Shown here: positions 17,765 to 24,490 of the stretch, one piece after another
Layout of the letters: the number at the start of each line of letters is the position of its first letter
Numbering within the stretch: the stretch's first letter is position 1
NCBI RefSeq assembly: GCF_009909195.1
Contig: NZ_JAAAMU010000013.1
Span: forward strand, 1 to 64,000
Direction: 5' to 3'
DNA: 64,000 nucleotides
From: Paenibacillus sacheonensis
GTDB lineage: Bacteria; Bacillota; Bacilli; Paenibacillales; Paenibacillaceae
Program-made: the position numbers and the translations under genes
The notes under the pieces: generated by a model
Databases searched by the model: none
Told to the model about the DNA's origin: nothing
The model's input: only the letters and a program-made list of their open reading frames with translations

Positions 17765-20700
17765 ATGAACGCTGCCGATCGGACACGTGTGACGGTTGAC
17801 ATATACGGTAACCAATTCAAATTGACAGGTCATAATAACCCGGAATATATTAAGCGGATTGCCGCTTTCGTGGACGAGAATCTACATAAACTCGCCAAGG
17901 GCTATCCGCGCTTGGATCTGCCCAAGCTCGCGATGCTGGCATCGGTCCAAATGGCGGAGGACGTGTTCCGTCTTCGAGTGGAGAACGAGCATATGCTCGA
18001 GACGGAAGAGCGCCGCAAAGCCGCCGTGGCCGAAATGGAGCAGGCGAAGCTGATCCTGGATACGCTGCAGGGCGAGTTGGAGGCGGAGCGGCTCAGCGCG
18101 GAGACGGCGTTGGAAGCCGAACGCGAGCATGCCCGCGCGGAGCTGGAACGTTTGGGCGCCAGCCTGCAGGCTCGGCTGGAAGACGCGGTGCGGGAAGGCG
18201 AGGCTAAGCTTGCCGAAGCGGAAGCTGCGGCGAATGGCGAGCTGGCTCGCGTGCGCGCTGAGCTGGAGGCACAGCGCGAGCGCGACCTGGCTGCTGCGCG
18301 GGACGAGCTGGAGCTTGCGATGCTGGAGCATGAAGAAGCTCGCGAGGCTGCGCGGGCCGAGCAAGAGCGGTTGTTGGCGGAACAAGTCGCGGAGCGCGAG
18401 GCAGCGGAAGCGGCTTTCGTGCGAATGCGGGAAGAGCTGGAATGGGAACGCGAGGCGGAGCGCGAGGCCGCGCTGGAAGAGATGGAGCGTGTTGGCGCTC
18501 TGCTGCAGGGACGCATGGAGCAAGCGCTTCGAGATGCAGAAACGGCAGCGGCCGAAGAGCGCGAAGCCGCCGCGGCGGAGCTGGCGAAGGTCCGGGAAGC
18601 ACTCGAGGACGAATTGCTGCGCGTGCGCGGCGAATTGACCGAAGAGCAGGAGCGGCATGCAGCCTCCGTCCGATCGTGGCAGGATGTAGTGGATCAGGCG
18701 CAGCAGGAAGCGGATTCCGCGTTGTTGGCGGCGCGCGAGGCTGCCGCGGCCGAAACCGCCCGCGTGCGCGAAGAATTGGAAGGCGAGCTAGCCCAGCTGC
18801 GAGAGTCGCTGGAGCGCGAGCTTGAACAGCAGCGCCAGGCATTGGAACAGGAGCGGGAGAACCGTCTGCTGGAGACGCTGGAAGCCGAGGAGGCGTTGGC
18901 GGCGGCAAGACAAGCTGCCGAGACGCTTGCGGCATCCGAACGCGAAGCGGCCGCGGCTGAACTGGCGCGCGAGCGCGAAGCAGGCGAGGCTATGCTGGCG
19001 CTTGCGAAGGAAGCGGCAGCGGCAGAGCTTGAACGGGAACGCGAGTCGGCATCGGGCGAGCTTGCGCACGTGCGCGAAGCGCTGGAAGCCCAGCTGGCGC
19101 AGCAGCGCCTGGAGCTGGAGCAGGAGTGGGAGCGTCAGGATTTGGCGGCGCAGGCAGCTCAGGAGGCGCTTCAGTCCGTAGAGGCGAAGGCGGCAGCCGA
19201 GCTGGAAGCGATCGCGGCGGAACGCGCGCGGGATCGCGAAGCGGCCGCGTCGGAGCTGGCCCGTGTAATGGAAGCCGCGGCGGCCGAGCAGGCGCAGCTT
19301 CGGGAATCGCTGGAGGCCGAGCTTGCGCGGCAGCGTTCGGCGCTGGAGCAGGAACGGGACAGCCGCGAGCTGTCGGAGCTGGAGACGCTGGAGGCGCATG
19401 AACAGGCGCTGCGCGAAGCGGAAGCACGCGCGGCGGCGGAGCGCCAGACGCTCGAGCAGTCGCTGCAGGCACTGCAGGCGCAGGCCGCGGCAGCGCGCGA
19501 GGCTCATGAAGCCGCGCTGCGGGATGCGGAAGCGAAGGCAGTCGATGCGCTTGCCGCGGCCGAAGCGGCGCTTGCAGGCGCGCAGGCAGCGGCCGCAGCC
19601 GAGCTGACGGCCGTGCGTGACTTGGCGGCTTCGGAGCTGGCGGGCCTGCGTGCCGAGATGGATTCGCGGCTGGCAGAGGAGCGTGAGCTGCGCGAGCTGG
19701 CCGAGCTCGAGGCGCTGGAAGCGCACGAGCAGGCGGTGCGCGAATTAGAAGCGCGGGCGGCAGCGGAACGCGAGCTGTTGGAACGCGAATTGCTGTCGGC
19801 GCAGTCGCAGGCAGCGGCAGAGCGCGAAGCGGCCGAGGCCGAGCTGGTCCGCATGCGAGAAACGTCCGAAGCGGAGCTGACGGCGGCCAAAGAAGCGGCT
19901 GCATCGCAATTCGCCCGTTTGCGCGAATCGCTGGAGTCGCAGCTGGCGGAAGAACGCGAACTGCGCGAGCTGTCGGAGCTGGAGGCGCTGGAAGCGCACG
20001 AGCTTGCCTTGCGCGAAGCGCATGAGCAAGCGATGCGGGCAGCGGAAGCGCAGACGGCAGAGCGCGAAGCGTCCGAGCAGGCGCTGCGCGAGGCGCATGA
20101 GCACGCGCTTCGTGCAGCGGAAGCGCAGGCGGCCGAGGAGCGAGAAGCGCTCGAGGAGGCGCTGCGCGAAGCGCATGAGCAGGCGATGCGGGCAGCGGAA
20201 GCCCAGGCGGCAGAGCGCGAGGCGTCCGAGCAGGCCTTGCGCGAGGCGCATGAGCAAGCACTGCGTGCAGCGGAAGCGCAGGCGGCTGAGGAGCGAGAAG
20301 CGCTCGAGCAGGCGCTGCGCGAAGCGCATGAGCAGGCGATCCGGGCACAGGAAGCGCAAGGGGCAGAGCGCGAGGCGTCCGAGCAGGCGCTGCGCGAGGC
20401 GCATGAGCAGGCGATGCGGGCAGCGGAAGCGCAGGCGGCCGAGGAGCGAGAAGCGCTCGAGCAGGCGATTCGGGGACAGGAAGCACAAGCGGCAGAGCGT
20501 GAGGCGTCCGAGCAGGCGCTGCGCGAGGCGCATGAGCAAGCGCTGCAAGCGACAGCAGCGAAGTCGGCCGAGGAGCGCGATGCTTATGAGCAGATGCTGC
20601 TTGCTTCGGCTTCGCGGGCGGCGGAAGAGCGCAGGGCGCACGAGAGAGCGCTCCGCGAAGCGGAAGCTGTCGCCGCAGAGGAACTGGAGCGCAGGAGAAC

Positions 20701-22165
20701 GGAAGCGGCCGCGGAATTGGCCGAGCTTCGCGAAGCCATGGAGGCCCAGCTGGCGGAGCATCGCCGAGCCATGGAAGCCCAGCTTGCGCAGCAGCGCGAA
20801 GCCGCGCATGCCGAGCTGGAGCTAGAACGCGAAGCGGCTATGGTGGAGCTGATCGAGGCGCAGGACAAGTACGAGGAAGAGCTGAGGCGCGAACGTGCGC
20901 TGCAGGAAGCGACCGCGTCGACGGCCGCCGAGCAGTTGGCGGAGGCGAGGGCGGAGCTGCTGGCGCAGCTTGAGCAGGCAAGAGCGGAAGCTGAACGCTC
21001 ATTGCAGGAAGCAAGCGAGCTGGCGGTACGCATGCAGAGCGAAGCCGAGCTGGCCGCGGCGGAAGCAGTCGCCGCAGAAGCCGAGCTGCGTGATCAGCTG
21101 GCTCGGCTGCGTGCGGCGCTGGCCGAGGAGCAGGAGGCTGCCGCAGCGAAGCTGGTGCAGGAACGCGAAGCTGCGCAGTCGCTGCTGGAGCAGTCGCTGC
21201 AGGCAAGCGTCGACGAAGCTGCCGAACGTGCAGCGGACTACGAGCGGCAGTTGGAAGAGGTCCATGCCGCAGCGGCAGCACGCGAGCAGTCGCTGCAAGA
21301 CGAGCTTCGCAGCCTGAGCGAAGCGCTGCAACAAGAGCGGGGGCAGCTCGCGGAGCAGCTGGACGCAACCCGAACAGAGCTGGAGAGCCTGCGCAAGCAG
21401 CTGCTTGAAGCGCATGAAAACGGAGAGCTGCTTCTGACGGAAGCGGCCGAGCAAGAAACGAAGCAGCGCTTGACGATCGAAAGACTGGAGCGCGAGCTGC
21501 AGGAGCGGGAATTCGCCGCCGAACAGCTGCATCAGCACGCGGAGCAGCTGCAACGAAACGAGCAGCGCCGTGCGGAAGCATTCCAGCAGCAGGAAGAGCG
21601 GATTGCCGAGCTGAACAGTTTGCTGCAGGAAGCGCAGATCAGCGCGGAAGATGAGCTGCAGGTACGGCTGGAGTTAAGCCGCCAACGGGACAACGTGCGT
21701 CAGGAACTGGAGCTGTTGAATAATCGGAACGCCGAGCTGACGGAAAGGCTGCAGGCGGCGGAAGATCGCGCAGCCGATCTCATGCGCGAAGCGCGGCAGC
21801 AGATGGCGGAGGTGGAACGCGTCTCTGACGAAGCCGCCGCAGAGCTGGAGCGCCAGGCAAGAGAAGCGGAGGCGGAGATCGAGCTCGCAAGGCAGCAGGC
21901 GGCCGCGCATGCCGAGTCGGAAGCTGGATTACTGGAGCAGCTGCGTCTGATCGAAGACGAAGCCCGCGCGTCGAAGCAGCATTCGCAGCAAATCGACGAA
22001 CGATTCTCGGAGCTGGAGTCGGCGCTGAACGAGGCCGTGCAGGACAAGCAGGAGCTTCGAACCGTTCATGAGAAACTGCAGGCCGAGCATGGCAAGCTGG
22101 TGACCGAATATCGGAAGCTGCAAACCGAGTTCAACGATTGGATCGAGCTGATCGAGAAAAGCTAG
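17765..22165 (+). CDS. giant ZapA-domain protein with ~1,370-residue coiled coil
   Basis: A single uninterrupted 1466-codon frame. Residues ~6-95 match the cell-division protein ZapA (RVTVDIYGNQFKLTGHNN, IKRIAAFVDENLHKLAKGYP, LPKLAMLASVQMAEDVFRLR), which binds and bundles FtsZ. Ordinary ZapA ends near residue 85-110. Here it continues into an Ala/Glu/Arg/Gln/Leu-rich sequence almost free of Gly and Pro, i.e. predicted continuous alpha-helical coiled coil, to the C terminus. Fully extended, this would be about 200 nm. Residues ~769-940 are near-perfect 51-residue repeats. AGGAGG at 17752-17757 supports the start. The position after pheST and before mutS2 matches the zapA locus of Bacillota, so this is the resident zapA, not an extra copy. 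There is no signal or membrane anchor, so it is cytoplasmic. Confidence 0.9.
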   Translation: MNAADRTRVTVDIYGNQFKLTGHNNPEYIKRIAAFVDENLHKLAKGYPRLDLPKLAMLASVQMAEDVFRLRVENEHMLETEERRKAAVAEMEQAKLILDTLQGELEAERLSAETALEAEREHARAELERLGASLQARLEDAVREGEAKLAEAEAAANGELARVRAELEAQRERDLAAARDELELAMLEHEEAREAARAEQERLLAEQVAEREAAEAAFVRMREELEWEREAEREAALEEMERVGALLQGRMEQALRDAETAAAEEREAAAAELAKVREALEDELLRVRGELTEEQERHAASVRSWQDVVDQAQQEADSALLAAREAAAAETARVREELEGELAQLRESLERELEQQRQALEQERENRLLETLEAEEALAAARQAAETLAASEREAAAAELAREREAGEAMLALAKEAAAAELERERESASGELAHVREALEAQLAQQRLELEQEWERQDLAAQAAQEALQSVEAKAAAELEAIAAERARDREAAASELARVMEAAAAEQAQLRESLEAELARQRSALEQERDSRELSELETLEAHEQALREAEARAAAERQTLEQSLQALQAQAAAAREAHEAALRDAEAKAVDALAAAEAALAGAQAAAAAELTAVRDLAASELAGLRAEMDSRLAEERELRELAELEALEAHEQAVRELEARAAAERELLERELLSAQSQAAAEREAAEAELVRMRETSEAELTAAKEAAASQFARLRESLESQLAEERELRELSELEALEAHELALREAHEQAMRAAEAQTAEREASEQALREAHEHALRAAEAQAAEEREALEEALREAHEQAMRAAEAQAAEREASEQALREAHEQALRAAEAQAAEEREALEQALREAHEQAIRAQEAQGAEREASEQALREAHEQAMRAAEAQAAEEREALEQAIRGQEAQAAEREASEQALREAHEQALQATAAKSAEERDAYEQMLLASASRAAEERRAHERALREAEAVAAEELERRRTEAAAELAELREAMEAQLAEHRRAMEAQLAQQREAAHAELELEREAAMVELIEAQDKYEEELRRERALQEATASTAAEQLAEARAELLAQLEQARAEAERSLQEASELAVRMQSEAELAAAEAVAAEAELRDQLARLRAALAEEQEAAAAKLVQEREAAQSLLEQSLQASVDEAAERAADYERQLEEVHAAAAAREQSLQDELRSLSEALQQERGQLAEQLDATRTELESLRKQLLEAHENGELLLTEAAEQETKQRLTIERLERELQEREFAAEQLHQHAEQLQRNEQRRAEAFQQQEERIAELNSLLQEAQISAEDELQVRLELSRQRDNVRQELELLNNRNAELTERLQAAEDRAADLMREARQQMAEVERVSDEAAAELERQAREAEAEIELARQQAAAHAESEAGLLEQLRLIEDEARASKQHSQQIDERFSELESALNEAVQDKQELRTVHEKLQAEHGKLVTEYRKLQTEFNDWIELIEKS
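20069..20580 (+). repeat. 153-bp tandem repeats inside the ZapA coiled-coil gene
   Basis: GCGTCCGAGCAGG begins at 20069, 20222, 20375 and (as the last, truncated step) 20504. The period is 153 bases (51 codons), then 129, i.e. loss of eight codons. Each unit encodes two similar ~25-residue blocks (EASEQALREAHEQAL.. and EALEQALREAHEQAM..). Near-identity at DNA level points to recent expansion. Confidence 0.92.
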
Positions 22166-22247
22166 AAGCCTGCGCTGCGTTTTATCGTTTTATGATCTAC
22201 CCCGAACGAACTTATAGCCTTATCGATATTCCCATGGAACGACCAGA

Positions 22248-22307
22248 AAGAGGACAGAGCCGGCAGCGGATTCGAAAGAATCCATGTCGGTCGCTGTCCT
22301 CTTATTT
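22248..22307 (+). terminator. terminator between the ZapA-like gene and the convergent SDR
   Basis: AAGAGGACAG pairs with CTGTCCTCTT, with an inner GGATTC-GAAA-GAATCC stem, followed by ATTTAAT. It probably works in both directions between the convergent genes. Confidence 0.7.
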
Positions 22308-22345
22308 AATGAAGCTATCTTTCGGCTATGCGATAAGAGGCTGTC

Positions 22346-23032
22346 TTAATAAGCGGCAATCGTTCCCGTCGCACCGTGCTGCGGCAGCGTCGCCAGACGA
22401 ATCAGCTCCGGCGTAACCGCATGGGGGTCTTTACCCGTGGCGTGCATTTCGGTGCGGATGGTGCCGGGATTGAAGGCGTTGACGAGGATGCCGTAAGGCT
22501 GTTCCTCATCGGCCGTCGTGCGCGTGAGCGATTCCAAGCCCGCTTTGGACGCGCTGTAGGCAGCATATCCTCCTGCGCCGTTGTTTGCGAGGCCGGAGGT
22601 GATATTGATAATCCGTCCGTAACGGGCGCGTCTCATAATAGGGAGAACGGCCTGCGTCAACAGAAAGGGGCCGGTTAAGTTCGTCGCGATTTGTCTCGAC
22701 CATTCCTGGACATCCAATTCCAGTACGGTTCCGGGCTCGAAGGCGGCTGCATTGTTCACCAGAATATCGATCGTACCCAGCTCGGCGGTTATCCAGCCGA
22801 TCGCATGTAGAACATCCTGTTCGGAGGAAACGTCGCCCTGCACGGCGAGAACGCGTCCTGTTCCGCCTGCTTGGCGAATGGCCGCCGCCGTCTCTTCCAG
22901 CTTGCCCGATCGGCGTCCGATCAACGCGACGCGGGCTCCTGCCTGAGCAAAGTCGAGCGCCGCCGCTCTTCCGAGCCCGGTGCCTGCTCCCGTAATGACG
23001 GCGACCCGCCCATGTAGTATGCCTGCTGCCAT
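22346..23032 (-). CDS. SDR-family oxidoreductase
   Basis: A 228-residue classical short-chain dehydrogenase. It shows the TGAGTGLGR nucleotide-binding loop, NNAA, the catalytic Ser in INITSG and the YSASK Tyr/Lys pair. The substrate is unknown. The Arg at the end of the second strand (IGRRSGK) suggests NADP(H). GAGGGTGGAG immediately upstream supports the ATG at 23032; the frame is open further upstream but without support. It lies alone on the minus strand between zapA and a CuA lipoprotein gene. Confidence 0.88.
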   Translation of the reverse strand: MAAGILHGRVAVITGAGTGLGRAAALDFAQAGARVALIGRRSGKLEETAAAIRQAGGTGRVLAVQGDVSSEQDVLHAIGWITAELGTIDILVNNAAAFEPGTVLELDVQEWSRQIATNLTGPFLLTQAVLPIMRRARYGRIINITSGLANNGAGGYAAYSASKAGLESLTRTTADEEQPYGILVNAFNPGTIRTEMHATGKDPHAVTPELIRLATLPQHGATGTIAAY

Positions 23033-23103
23033 AATCTCCACCCTCATTCGTAAATGTTGCAGCCATCGTACCAAATAACGCCGCACCGATGGAATAGGAA
23101 TGG

Positions 23104-23132
23104 TATCAGACTTTCTTATATGAGGGAGTCAA
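23104..23132 (-). promoter_or_regulatory. possible promoter of the SDR gene
   Basis: On the minus strand TTGACT (23132-23127) lies 17 bases before CTGATA (23109-23104), a weak -10. This is the best candidate in the AT-rich region upstream of the SDR start. Confidence 0.35.
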
Positions 23133-23227
23133 TTACCATATATTTAAGGGTTTTACACGCAAAAATATCGCTTCATCAGCGATGCTTATACGTACAATCA
23201 GAAATCGATATAGCAGCAGAGGAATAA

Positions 23228-23274
23228 TAAAAACCCCGAAACCCGGCAAATATATTCCGGATTTCGGGGTTTCT
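23228..23274 (-). terminator. intrinsic terminator after the CuA lipoprotein gene
   Basis: On the minus strand AAACCCCGAAATCCGG pairs with CCGGGTTTCGGGGTTT and continues into TTTTATTATT. It lies beyond the repeat array that follows the lipoprotein gene, so the repeats are transcribed in its 3' UTR. Confidence 0.85.
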
Positions 23275-23406
23275 GACGATTGCTGCATTCCCTATCGGTT
23301 CTGCAAACCAATCGCTTTTGAACGAATGCTGCAGGTCCTCCCGGACCTGCAAACCAATCGCTTTTTGAACGAATGCTGCAGGTCCTCTCGGACCTGCAAA
23401 CCAATC
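23275..23406. repeat. extragenic repeat array, three copies, about 47-bp period
   Basis: Three tandem copies of an element with GAATGCTGCA and GCAAACCAATCGCTT ends (starting near 23278, 23322 and 23371). Two copies fold as TGCAGGTCC-TCTC-GGACCTGCA. The core is shared with the array at 10866-11120. It lies between the CuA lipoprotein stop codon and its terminator. Confidence 0.9.
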
Positions 23407-23410
23407 GTTC

Positions 23411-23806
23411 TTAACTAACTTCGATCTTAGCGACCATCTTCGCATGACCGCCGCCGCACGGGATATCGCAATGGAACTCGTACGTGCCCGCGTCATTGAA
23501 AGTGACCACTTTCGGTTTGCCGCTGCTGAGCTTCAGATCGTTGAAATCCGGGATTTCGACGCCATGTACGCCGTCTTCGGAAACGACGGTGATTTCCGTC
23601 GGCTCGCCTTTTTTGATTTTGTACACGGGCTGGTCGAATTCATACTTCTTCGCTTTGATCGTTACTTTGGCGGAGGCGGCCGTGCCGGTATCTTCGACGT
23701 TCGTGCCGTTGCCCGTGTTCGTATTGGAATTCGAATTTGAACCGCAAGCAGCGAGAACGAAGATGGCTGCGGCAAGCATCAAGGACATGAGCAGTAGTTT
23801 TTTCAC
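23411..23806 (-). CDS. CuA-type cupredoxin lipoprotein (soluble cytochrome oxidase subunit II-like)
   Basis: A 131-residue protein with a lipoprotein signal (lipobox VLAAC, Cys at ~21), an Asn/Ser/Thr/Gly-rich spacer and a cupredoxin fold. The copper ligands match a binuclear CuA site: an upstream His (GVHGVE) and the C-x3-C-x3-H-x2-M motif (CDIPCGGGHAKM). It lacks the membrane helices and Trp-rich region of true CoxB, so it is a stand-alone CuA carrier on the outer face of the membrane. The start is GTG with AAGGGGA about ten bases upstream. A role in copper delivery to, or electron transfer with, a terminal oxidase is inference. Confidence 0.85.
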   Translation of the reverse strand: MKKLLLMSLMLAAAIFVLAACGSNSNSNTNTGNGTNVEDTGTAASAKVTIKAKKYEFDQPVYKIKKGEPTEITVVSEDGVHGVEIPDFNDLKLSSGKPKVVTFNDAGTYEFHCDIPCGGGHAKMVAKIEVS

Positions 23807-23898
23807 GGTAGTCTATCCCCTTCTCTTACATGGAATGATGAAGCAATTCCATTATAACGGAACTGGGACAAAATTACTGTGACGATCTCTTGAATCCG

Positions 23899-24261
23899 TT
23901 ACGCGCGACCTCTGTCCCGTCCGGCTTCGTACGGCGTGCTGACCGGAATGAACAAGTCGATGATGCCGATGACGAGCGCGGCCAGAATGGCTCCGAGCCA
24001 CGTGACTTCAACGCCGCCGACGATAAACTGCGCCACCCAGATGACGAGCGCGCTCATCAAGAAGCCGACGATCCCCCGCCCGAACGGCGTGACTCTTTTG
24101 CCGAAAATCCCTTCGACGATCCAACCCAATGCGGCGATGACCAGCGCCAGCAAGAGCGCGCTCCAGAAGCCGCCAACGCTGAACTGCGGAACGATATAAC
24201 CGACGATCATCAGCACGATCGCGGATACGATAAACCTAACGACATGACCCAAGAAATGCAT
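23899..24261 (-). CDS. holin-4/YvlD-like small membrane protein
   Basis: A 120-residue protein with four predicted helices (FIVSAIVLMIVGYIVPQFSV, ALLLALVIAALGWIVEGIF, IVGFLMSALVIWVAQFIVG, LGAILAALVIGIIDLFIP). The pattern fits the phage_holin_4_2 family, which in Bacillota is mostly chromosomal (YvlD-like) and of unknown role; nothing else phage-like is nearby. AAGGAGG about ten bases upstream fixes the ATG at 24261. Upstream in-frame codons are ignored because they lack features. Confidence 0.82.
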   Translation of the reverse strand: MHFLGHVVRFIVSAIVLMIVGYIVPQFSVGGFWSALLLALVIAALGWIVEGIFGKRVTPFGRGIVGFLMSALVIWVAQFIVGGVEVTWLGAILAALVIGIIDLFIPVSTPYEAGRDRGRA

Positions 24262-24490
24262 ATCGATTACCCTCCTTGTAGTGGTATTGCCCCTGGCCTC
24301 GGCTTGGCGCCAGCCAAGCGGCATGATACGAAAAGCAAAGACCAATGAATCGGGAAGCGCGACATTTGGCGGGACTTCCCGTGTACATGTAGTGTTGCCC
24401 TTTTCCGCGGGACCATTCATGGACGCGCGAGGTCGTAGCGTAAGAGGGGGAGATTCGGCTATAATAGGAAACGAGAGGGGTTGTGCTCGC

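Noticed and set aside
18990-20486. Long minus-strand open frames (up to ~500 codons) opposite the ZapA coiled-coil gene
   Set aside because: They arise from GCG/GAG/CGC-rich repeat codons read backwards; products are Ala/Pro/Arg low-complexity, without ribosome sites or recognisable domains.
23275-23406. Possible CRISPR-like array of ~47-bp units
   Set aside because: The sequence between conserved ends is nearly the same in each copy, so there are no unique spacers; the same core is found elsewhere as dispersed repeats.
23899-24261. Prophage remnant suggested by a holin-type protein
   Set aside because: This family is common in non-phage chromosomal loci (YvlD-like), and there are no endolysin, tail, integrase or attachment-site features nearby.
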